Positions 38,794-50,700 of a stretch of DNA of 64,000 bases are shown in pieces. Origin of the DNA: Mycteria americana (Eukaryota; Chordata; Aves; Ciconiiformes; Ciconiidae). The notes under the pieces were generated by a model. It was given only the letters and a program-made list of their open reading frames with translations, had not been told where the DNA came from and did no database searches. A program made the translations under genes and the position numbers. The stretch's first letter is position 1. The number at the start of each line of letters is the position of its first letter. The stretch is from positions 41,035,501 through 41,099,500 of the forward strand of contig NC_134368.1 in assembly GCF_035582795.1 (NCBI RefSeq), in the 5' to 3' direction.

Positions 38794-41700
38794 GTATATT
38801 TGTACTTACTATCTTATCACTACTGTTTGGGGTTTTTGTTGTTACTGGGTTTTTTTCCAGGTAATTATTTATCTGCTAGCCTCATTTATATTCAGTTTGT
38901 CAAATGATACATGTGAGTGGTTTTTTTCTGTAGTTCTCGCTGTGTTTTTTTAACAAAAAATATCTGAAGGAGTGTTGTTAGATTATTTAAGCTTTTTTTT
39001 TTTTTTTTGGTTATTAAGTTCAGAATAAAACTGAAGGATAACAACCAATGTCCTGTTAGGAGAGAGGCCTATACTCAAGATGGTCATATTTAAGATTGCC
39101 AAATACTTCCCAATCTAAGACAATTTTCCAAATTGCTTCTAAGGTTCTTCAGCTTACCCATTTGTGGTTGAAATTTTCTGTGCTTGGCGTGTGATTATTT
39201 TGCAACACTTTAGTGAAACTAGTCCAAATATTTCTGAGAATTATTTCTTGATTAATTTAAAATTTTCTTATAATAATTTATTTGAGATTATATAGTCCTT
39301 TTGTAGTTTGAATTGGTTAGTGTCTTGGCACATATTGGGAAGCTTACTGTTTGTCAGGGTGAGCTTTCGGGCATCTGTGTGGAAACCCATCAAATTTTAC
39401 TGGGTTGAAAGCTCTTGTGAAAATTCCTTTTTCTGTTTGCTCAAGCAGAACTTTGGCAGAGCTGGGCAGTACTGTTCCCGCGAGCTCATCTGTGGTGAAC
39501 CAGTACCATTTTCATTCAGTTCTTTTTCTGGGTCACAGAACGCAGAAAACTCTCTCTTTTCGATTGTGGTATCCTAGTGCATGATTGAGCCGTGTTTTTG
39601 CTCAACTTGGGATCCCTGCTGCCTGGCTTGTCTTTGATTGTTGTTCCTTGTATTCTGGGATGACATCAAGTTTGAGTTAGGCGATGGAACAGGAAGACTT
39701 GTCTTGCCTCTTATCGCCTTCACCACTTATCCCTAGGTACCGTGAACAAGAAGAAATAACCCAAGTTAAATGCAAAGGGGGAAACTGTAGAAACGAGCCA
39801 GAAACAGTTTCAAATGTAAAGGTCTTTTCAGTCTTTAATGGTGGGACAAAAGTTAGACATTTTGTGTGTATGTAGTTAAATTTGCAAACCAGAGAGAGAG
39901 GCTTTACATCCTAAACCAGAAGTTAGCTTGCTTTTCAGAAGATTTACGTGAGGTGGATTTGTATTATGTGTTCTCTGCACAATTTAGAGAGAAAGTTCTG
40001 AAACCCAGGGTTTTTACATCTGAGTATGTTAATCACATCATTTGAACTACTACACGCGTGCGTGTGTGCGTGTGAGTATGTGTACAGATATATATGTATG
40101 TGGGGGTGTGTGCATGTGTGTGCGTTTGCTACAGTAGGATGGGAAGGACTGTCTGTCCCACTGGCAGAAATACTCGCAGTGAATGTGGTTGCCCTCACTT
40201 GAAATAAAGAATTTTTTTGTCAAAAACTGCTGGCTAGCTCTAAGGCAGCTCATTCTGGGAAGACTGACACAGAATCTGAGTAAGGAAGAAAAAAGACTGG
40301 GAAAAACTAGAGGGAAAGGAATAGCATGCATCAGGTTGGAAATAAAATAGTTTCTACAGTGTTACCTGTTGCTGAATCCAGGAGACTTTAGTTTGGTCAT
40401 TCGTCAAATGTCTGAACTATTCTACCTAAATAAATGTATATTCAGCATTCTAGTAACTGGCCCATGCAAAAGATGAAAATCTATCACTCTTCCAGTTTAC
40501 TGTTTTGCTCAGGTAGCAGAGGTTTATATTGATTTAAAGGCTCAAACGTATGGCAGAGTTTCTGGTTTTCTGCTTGGTTTATTAAAAGAATATGCAACTA
40601 TTTTGTGCTTAAACTGTACTTTTTACAACTTGACACCAGTGTGTCTTAATTTTGCACTGCCCAACTCGCAGTGTTTGGGTCTGGATTTGGAACAGTCCTA
40701 AGCACATGTTCACCTAATGTTACATAATCCGCAAATCCAGCCATTTGTCGTGATTAACAGGACCAATCCTTGCTCTTTGGGATGCAAATAAAGCTCCTCA
40801 AAATCACTGTTTTATCTCGTCTTTTCTACACCTTTGTTCTATGTTTGTAGAAGGGGGCATGATACTGTCTCAGCTCACACCATGTTGTGGGATTTGGCTT
40901 GTTTATGTTTGTGAAATACAGTACAGAGATACCTCAGTAGAGTTTATACAATACCATGTAACAAAATACCCTGTTCAAAGTAATATCTAGAAGATGTACA
41001 ACAAGTAATGTGAAGCTACAGCTTGTAACATTAAATGATAAAATTAAATACTGAGTATCCTCCTAATTAGTGATCCTGTTCTATGTTTTTTATTAAGCAC
41101 GTAGAGAAGCTTCAGCAGAAGAGAAAAAACCCAAACCAGAAAAATAGCCTATCATTGCCTAATTGAAGTTTATAGTGTTTCAAGAAGTAATTCTAATTAG
41201 AGGAAATGTTAGTTTTCATTTTCTGGTTTTAACCTCATTACATACTCTTAAAATTCTGTTAGTGCTGGTATTTTCAGTTTTCTTGTAATACTATAAAATT
41301 TTTTTTTGCTATTATAATGGCTTGGCTAGGATAGAGTGCTGTAATTTTGAAGAAGAAAAGAGCCTTTGGAAATAATGTGCTACTAGGCACAGGCATTATT
41401 TCATGTTTACTGAATTGAGCTCTTGAGTTAAAATAAGCCTTTCTTTTACGAAGCCTGTATAATTGAGGACATTGGTGGAACTCCTTTTATCAAACTGAAG
41501 GTATATAGGTCAGTACAGGATTTGAGGCCCAGGGATCACACATTTCATGGCTGACTTTGTTTTGTGGTTTGTTCTTTGTTGAATACAAGGAGACAGCTTT
41601 CCCTGTGTCATCTGCCTGCTGGGGTCTTGTTGCTAGATATTAGTAGTGAAACAGGTCATATTTTGTTCCTTAACATTTCAGGAATATTTTCTCTCCAGTA

Positions 41701-44700
41701 TGGATAGTCACCCATCTACTGTGTTAAATCTGTCCTTTGGATCTCGTATGTATGTGAACAGCTGGATAGGGATAGCATCCCAATAATTAAGTAGAAATTA
41801 TTGTGCTGTGTATGTGGCATTGAAATATAAGAACTAGATCAGTGTTCAGCATCAGCTAAGACCAGAAAAGTGCGTATAAAATCTCTACTAATTATAAGTC
41901 ACATTAATTTGTTTATGGAGATTAAGTCTGAGTAAAACGTTTCTTGTGTACAGCTGAAAGGCACCTTGAGAGGTAATTTGGATGCTCTAGGATCAAATAT
42001 ACATGGGTTGTCTGGCAAATGTTTGTCTGACCTTTTTTTAAAATGCTCAGTAATAGTAATTTCTGCAGTGTCCTTATGTAACCAATTACAATTTTTGCTA
42101 TTCTCATCACTAGAATGCTTCCCACTCCCCCCAAGACATACCTAAATCTTTATTTCTGCAAACTAAATACATAAACTATGATTAAAGTATTTATCAGGTT
42201 TTCTCCATGTATGAAAAGTAATCAATTCAAAGACTATTATCATGCATCTTCCTACCTCTACTGTTTTTGTCTTTTCTAGAATAAAGAAAAAGATTTAACT
42301 TAGTCTGTCCTCCTAAGTCTTGTTTTCTAGACCTGGAATTACTGTAGTTGCTCTCCTTTGGACTTGTGCCAGTTCATATACAGTTCATGGACATCGTTAT
42401 TGATGTCTAATTCCCCATGTTAAACATAGTGCTCCAGCTGAGACTTTATTAGTGCAACCAGTGGAACTATTAGTTGTATAAAAGTGGAACAGTTATGTCA
42501 TGTGCCATATATATGATACCCTATGTAATACCTCCTGGAATGATGCTTTTTTTTCTTGCCCCTTTTTTTTTTTTCCCCCAACAGTAAAGTATTAAGGATA
42601 CAGTCTGTAGCCTGCTATAAACCCCATGTTAAAACAGAGTCACTGACTGTGCGTTTGCTTTGTCCTCTCTAAGTCTAATACTTTGTACTGGCCTTCAGCT
42701 AACTTCATGTTCTTGATATCAGATAATTTCTCTATTTTACTCAAGTCCATTTTGAATTGTTTCCTTCTGAGCAGTTGCAGCACCTGCAGTTTAGTGTCAT
42801 CTACTGATTTTATAAAAATAAATATAATATTCTATCATCCACAATATTAAACAACTGAACAACACCAAATGCAGGACAGAACTCTGCAGTCTTTTACATG
42901 TGTTTAAAGTGGATTAAAGACCCAGGTCTTAATAAACTATCAGAATTGAATTATTTTTCAGTGAAGTCAGTAATATTACTACCATAAAAGAACTAAATGA
43001 AAAAGGGATCCATTCTGTTATAAAGGTCCCATTTGCTGGATTATTTTTAACTTTGGCACCGATTTTGTAAACACTCATATACACATACTTGCCCCATTGA
43101 ATTGAAAGGAACTGATTAGTTGTTTAGAGCTAAGTGCGTTGCAGTCAGGGACTATAGCTGTGTTGTAAATAGGTTATGGTGCCTAGCTTTTCTTTTTTTA
43201 TTGTGTTGAACATGTATTTATTCATTACACTAGAAAATTCACAAAAGTCAACATTTTATTCAATTATTTATGGAGAAAGTCATAGCACATATATGTTTAC
43301 TCCATTTTAAAATTCTGTACCCTACTAACTGACCTACAAAAATGAACTTAATTGTAAATTAACTTTGGGTATAATTAGCTCCTTAGCAGGCTATCTGCAG
43401 TGATGTGCACAGTAAGATTTCTTCTCTCACTGTATTTCCAGACCTGTGAAGAGTTAATAACTGAGTCTTTTGTACAGCTGTTGCTGGATACAAACTGGAG
43501 GATCAAAAGCAACCTTTAGACTCTTCCTACTATACCAACTAGCTGGTCATATCATGGAAGTGCTCTGTATATACAAGCGCTGAGTTGGAGCTTCAGCTGA
43601 GTTTTATAGTTTAATTGCTTTAGGATGAGGTAGTAGCGCTGTGGTATGAAGCGATTTCAAAGTGCGTGCATCAAATCTTAAGAGTTAATTCATTGTCAGG
43701 TGTTTTGGGTCTGTAAGATATAAATGCTACTGACAAATACTGGTAGGAGCGTGGTTTGTATGGAAGTGTCCATACTTTGATAATACAGATGCCTTTTCTA
43801 GAAGGAGGTATAGTTTGCATTCATAAACTTTTGGTAAAACAGACTCTTTTTGCCTTATAAAAATTAAACCTGATACTCAGTGACTCTCAAAATGCTTTTA
43901 GCTGCAAGCAGAAGGTGGTATAGAGGAACTTTCTTATGAAAGAATCATTTTGCTTAATATAGCATAAACGACAAACAACTAGTCATATACAGATACGTGG
44001 AGTCTGATGCACAAGCTAAGTAGTTCTGACAACATAAAGTGCTTTTTCTTTAATATCCTATTTTTTAATTGTCAACTCTGCAAAAAATTTCATAGAATAT
44101 CACTTTATGCATAACTACACTATTTTAAAGTAATATTTGAAAGTGATTTGAAAGCAGAATTTGTATTTGTAGTATTTGAGTATAGCTTCTTAAAATATAT
44201 TATACTGTTTTTGCAGAACTGGAGAGGTGAATATGCCCTGATTTCTTCTAAGTTTAAAAAAAAAGTCTACTCTTGAATGAACATAGCAAGTTCTAAGCTA
44301 CCTATCTTTGCTGTATCTGCCTTGGCCAAGCATGGTAGGAATTCTCAGTACACTAGTTATTCCTAGTTACCCTAAATTAAGCCATCCATGGGATTGTGGC
44401 AGTTCAAGACTGGAGTCCCCATCTCCTTTCAGTATTATGAGACTTGTGTATAGTATGAAGCCTTCTGTTTCCTTCTTTTTCTTGTACACTGAGTGCTGCT
44501 TGGATGGACCCAAGAAACCAGTCCATTAAATACAACTCATAAATAGGAAATAATGCTATGTTTCACTGTTAGAAATCTGCTGTTTGGAAAGCTTGATTAC
44601 ATTTTGAACTGTAGTGAGTGATTAGAGCAAAGTTTTCCTATTTTATTCTAACAAGTTGCAATTGATAATGTCACTCAGCAACAGTTGTTAGGTAGGGAAG

Positions 44701-47700
44701 ATAGGCACGAGGCATTTTCTCAACTTGCATTCCACAGAGATCACAGTTCTATTAATAAAAGCCATATAAGACCTCTACTAGCTTCCTGGATACAATAGAG
44801 ATTAATTTAGTAATGATAGGAATATTGTATGGCATACCTATTCACCATACCACTTGGTGTAAGGCACCACATTTAGCATTTGTTTTTTATATGCAGCACG
44901 TAAGCTAATGGTGTAAAAATGCTTAAGATAGTGTGAATGTTCTTTTTTGAAAGTTCAGAAGGGAGGTTTTCTTGATGGAGCTCGTCACCTTCTCTTATAT
45001 GCTAAATAACTTTGCCTAATATGACAAATAACTGCCAAAGAAGAGTCATACTTCAAAATAAATCTCAAGAAGGCACTTGCTTAGAATGAAGCAAATGATA
45101 CCACATGTCACAAGATAACCAGAACCATTCTCCTTTGAAGAACATAATCTACCTTAAAGGGATTTTGGTGAGTTATGTGATGCAACTGGACTGGCGTGGC
45201 CAGAGCCCTGACCTATTTGCAGCAAGAAGAACCAAGCACGTTTGTTGGCAAGGATTGACTCTTCCCTCACCTTAAAGAAAATCTGTGAGGCTACAGAAAC
45301 TTCTAGTGAATATATCTGCTGGAGCCTGTTTGCATACTTGATTCCTTGAAAGGAACTGAGATATCCTATCATGTGGATTCCTTTGTGGTTTTTTTTTTTC
45401 ACTCCTATCTGTGTTTGTATGTCAGGACCTCCTTGAGAAGAGCATCGCCACAAGCTGTATTTTATGGTCAGTGTCATTTATGTGTGCCTTCTTGAAACGT
45501 GTCTTTTCTGAAGATGGACCTTAACTTGTCACCAACCTAGGTCCTATTGGCTTGCTTGATGTGCATAGTCTTAAGGTAACTCACATGGAAATCCCCTTCA
45601 ATTGATTTCTTTATTTTTCTGGATTAAATGAATAATAAGCTTTTGAACTACAAACAAGTACAAAATGAAACATTGTGAACTCTGATGTAGCTTAAAACCT
45701 GGATTTTTAAAGGTGCATAGCAATATAATTGAAAGATAATCCTGGAGCAATCTGCCTGCAAGGCCGTAAAGACAACTGTTGTTAAAGAAAAGCCGTTAGG
45801 AAGCTCCAGTACTGGACTGGGGCAAGCTCAAACATACCATCTGCACTGGTCTTTTTTGCAGTGGTGGGGCATAAGGCAACAGGGGAAGACCAAAATAGCA
45901 TAGCTCCCTGAAGGTGATGTTCCTTCCCCTAGCCACAGACTTGTTATGGCCGGGGTTCTGCTATTCACACCCCTCTCTTGTAGGGGATGTTCTCAAACAT
46001 TTGCAATGCAGGCAAGCAGTGAGTGAACTTCTGCCAGGGTTAGATGATGATGGCTTTGGGGGAATGCATTACATGCCTAAGTACTGAGCTCTATTCATGA
46101 TTGCAGCAATGCTGGCTGGTTGGTCATAAATCCATTATGGCATGCTGCATCTGTTGCACTAGTGGATGTTACTCTTTGCTATGTCTAGAGTCTTTCTGGC
46201 AATAGGCATGATCTCTCTCTTTATGGCTGTTCTCTCAAGGTAATTGGCTGAAGATTCACTCTGTGGTGCTCTACACCACTCCCATGCTGACTACTGGTCA
46301 CATGCCTTGTGTCTTTCTTCTCTGTCAATATCTGAACCCCAGGCCTGCTTGGTATCTGATTTGGCTAGATTCATCAGCATGACTGCTGTGATTTGTTTTT
46401 CTTTAGCCCAACGTATTAGCAAATATTCTGCATTACCACTGCCTATGTGCATGAAGAGGTCTGGCAGGTACATATTGCAAATCCACAAGCCGGGAAACAT
46501 AGTAAATGTATCATTTTTCCATATTTGACTTCTGTGGTGGCTGAGACAGAGCCTTTATCATAACAGAGTTTTAAATCTTTTCTAAACCTTCCATTCTGAT
46601 TCCCAGCATCCAAGGATACAAGGCCTAACAACTGTAAAAATCTCAGGGGAAGAGGGAGGGAAACTACTAGCCATCCATGCTGTTGCTACCTTAATAATAA
46701 TAATAATTTGGATTTCCAGCTAAGAGACAGTGATGATACTGTATGAAGAGCAGGGGTGTGTAATAAGCTTTTTTAGTGGTGTAGAGACATGTCATTTTAT
46801 GCTTAAATAACTAATGACATTTTAAGTATTATCTGCATATCTGCTGGCATTTGTCAGGATGTGGAGGACAGAGGACTGGTTGGTGACACCTGGGTAATGC
46901 CTAAGCTTCTGGTTGACTGCTAATGACTTATAATATCATTGTACTGGCCATGACATATGGCTTGATGCAAGAATTTGTTTTAAAAAAAAATAAAAAGTTG
47001 TTCCAGTCCTTTTCCTGTCCTGCTGTTAGAGCTTTATCACTGTACTTTTATGGCACATTTAACTTCCTTGGCATTGAGCCGGCACTGCAGGATGTGACTG
47101 TGGCCTTTTAGGATACTATGGTTTTGTCGGTAACCACGTTTTTGTAATTATTTCTAAAACTGGCTTCGTCTTGGCTTCTCCTACAGGGAGGAATGTTCAG
47201 GATCTCTGCTGGTTCATTTCTGGCAATGTCAAATGACAGGCAACTCTTGGGGTACTGGTACTGAGATCCAGGGAGCCTATCTGTCATTTCAGCTTCATGG
47301 TTGTAGTCTGTGGGTCACATCAGCAGGAAAAGGCAATTTCTAGTCCTGTTCCAGAATTTAGTGTGGCAGGTTCCGTGCAGTCACTGTGACCCCGTAATAA
47401 TCCTGGTCATAAAAGTAGAGTGAATCTGAGAGTACAAAACAGTGTGGGAAGAGAGGTGGCTCATCAGTTGCCTAACTTGAGGAGGGTTGCACACAAAATG
47501 CTGATCTGTGACATTTGAAAATAGTGCAAATTTTGTCCAATTTTTCCTAACATAAATTGTTGTTACTGGAGTTTGGATTGTATTGCATCGAGTTACATCA
47601 TGTGTTGAAAGGTGTGTGGGGGTTTTTTGTCATTGTTTTTATTAACACATTTTTTTGTGTGCGTTATCTCAATTGCATCTTTATTGCCTTAAGAACAGTT

Positions 47701-50700
47701 TTCAAAATAGAATGAGCTCCCCATTTAAAGGGAGGAACAAAAATTTCTTTCCATTTTTATTCCCACCTGTTAAGAACTGCCACCCCTGTAAACTCAGGGC
47801 TATTTGCTGATATAGAAATGTTGAAACTGTACTGACATTTCTTTTTATAAAAATCTGGATAAAAAAGATTGTGAAAGAAAATCACTTGAAAGTTTCCTTT
47901 AACAGTTCTTCCCCATGGTTATAAAAGTTGAATAGAACTAAATATTAGTGAAATGCAACATAGTGGTTTATTTAAAGTTTGTCTGCTAAATTAAGTCAGA
48001 ATTCCAAACTCATCAGTAAAGTCCTTCAGTTTCCTTCCTCTGAGATTGTAGTGTCTGCTGTCCTCTGACTCCTTTTTTGCAGGTAGCTGCATTGCTTCCA
48101 TGAGTAACTAGAATATGAATACTGTCCTAATTGCTTGTGTACCAAGGCAGGGAAAGTAGCGGCCTACTGTATTTTCTACATACTTGGATATCTACTTAGA
48201 TTTCTGTTACAGGTTTTCTGGTGGATTTTAGAAGTGTTTAAGTGTCTTCTATAGAGAAAAATCTGAGGAACAGAATCTGAGTACCAAGCCAAAGTAGTTT
48301 CAAATATTAATAGTTTTATTACCTAATGAAGTCAAGAGATACTGATTTTTATTTTGTAGCTAATGTGACCCAGTGCATGGATGGCTGACATGAGGAAGAT
48401 CACATGGCGATTCCATGTCAGAGGTGGAAGTGAAATAGCAAGTTCTTCAGTCTTACTCCACCATTTTAACTGTACGCTCATCCCCTCTTTATATTAACAT
48501 CTCAATTATATTTTTAATACATTTCCAGTTGATTTCTGATGTTGGTCTAGCTTTCACTTTTTTATGTACTGTTTTAATAGGACTTTTTAATGGCTTTTGC
48601 CTGGAGGATGAATAGTTGTGCCTAGCAGGATTTAGTGCAAGGTTGCTTCTAGAGTCCTGAATGGGATAAGCTTTGCCTTCTTTAAAGCATGAAAAAAGAT
48701 AGTGCATATTTTTATGCATTGCATTCTGATGTCCTCCAAAGTATTCAGAGTAACTTAACAATAATAAGTGGCAAGTGTCTATGGAATAGAGATACTTCTC
48801 CTAGGACCCTTGCCTTGAAGGTGGCAGATTTTGGGGGCAGTCTAACTCCACTGGTAGCTCCTTTGCTTCCTATGCAGTTTTCTGGATGAGAGTGAGCAGA
48901 TGCTGCCGACTCTGCTGGGGGTCTTCCTCTCGGAAGCCATGGCAGCTGTCTGTGCGTCTGCTGGATTCCTTGCTCCTGCAAGGGACACCCCTGAGACTAA
49001 TAAAAGAGAGTAATAACCGGGGGGGCTGGAATATCTGTGGAAAGCAAGTTGTATGAACTACTTCCAGGTTTGTACCACTCCTCTAGAAGTACCCAGCTTC
49101 ATTCTCAGCTGACAACTTCACCCACAAGACTCCTACAAAAACATGTAGGTCTTGTCTTCCCAGCCCACTGTCAATCCCTGCCCTACAGTGCCAGATGCTT
49201 TGCTTGATCCTGATCCTCACCACCTTCTCCTGAAAGTCCTGGGATTCCATTCCAAATGGAAAGGAGGTCTAAAACTGAGATGAGCCTCAGAGCCATGGCA
49301 TGAACAGAAGTTGTCATGGGCTATTTCTCACCTGGAGAATAGTGCTGATATCTTCCTGACACAGACACATGTATACACGTCCTTAGTAAGCCTTCCTGTT
49401 AATTCATCTTCCCGTATTTATTTACTTGAAGAAAACACTACAATTCAACAAGTAGTTCTTGTATTAAAGTGATGTATTTATAATGTGCCCTTTGATAATG
49501 AGCCTTTTTGCGAAAGCTCTGTTCAAGACTTACTTGCAGAGTCCGATTGCTGGATGTGTAGAAGTGTTTATTTCAGCCTGTGAGATATTCTGGTTCTTTC
49601 AGCTAGATAAAACCCGAGGAAAACAACTTTCTGAAAGCAGCATAACGTCTGGGAGAGTGCGATTTTGTTCTCTCTTGTGAGAATAGTGGTAGCCCACCTG
49701 CTTCTGTTCTGTAAAAGTGTAGGGCCATTCCAGTAGGGCAGTTCTCTTGTGCTGTAATTTCAAGGTGAAATTTGCAGCTGCTCCTTCTTCTTCCCCTTAC
49801 CCTACCTAACTATAATCTTGCCTCTGATTTTCTCTTAAAGAAAAACAAGAGAGATATAGAAAATTTAATTAAATACCTGTGTATTTCAGCATCTTAGGGA
49901 TTCATTTTTGTCAGGTACCTGAAAGGAGTAGTATTAATGAAACCCAGTAATGTTAATTTCCTTTTAAAAAGTTTACAAATGGCTAGTTTTTCTATCAGTA
50001 GAAGAGGATAGTGAGGAAATACTAGAAAGAAGTGGTGGGGAGGTAAAGGTAGCATCTTAATATGTTATTAGTACAGAGAAATCACTGTCCTCTTTATCCA
50101 TGCTGGAATTTTACAATGGATTGCTTCTCCCTGCAGATTTCTCTTGTATAGTATCAGGATGATACATAGTAACAAACAAAAAAGTTCTACTACTAGTTGA
50201 TTGCCCTTGTTTTTGTTATTATTTAAAAAAAATACTGACATGTGCTTCTTCTGACAAGACTACAGCCTTACTTTCATAATGGGATCGGACTTTCAAAATA
50301 ACCAGTGAAATATTTTTTTTTTATTTTATTTTTTTTTATTTGGTAGTCAAACCATGCTTTTATTTATTCAGGATGTAGTTTCTAGTTGACATCTGTAGGA
50401 TATCTTGTCCCCTATTTAAAAACAAACAAACAAACAAACCACAAAAAACCCAGAACTGCTTCATAGTTTCATGGATTCTTCTGAATCCAAAATCTCTCTT
50501 AACTGCAAATTACATATGAGTAAAGCCTGATGCAGTAATAATTATTGTTTCTATTATTAAAAGAATTGCCATTCTGATAAAACAGTTTTAGTTTTTCTGG
50601 TTTAAGTTGCTTGTTATTCAAGCAACAAAGCTTTGAATACTTATGCTTTAAGAATCTGTTTCTGTTTTGGTTAAATGGTTAAAAAATTAACACCTTCTTT

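Noticed and set aside
45154-45250. GGCCAGAGCCCTGACCT resembling the Gln-Ser-Pro-Asp-Leu motif of Tc1/mariner transposases
   Set aside because: Only about five residues match, the surrounding frame does not continue the motif, and no terminal inverted repeats were found.
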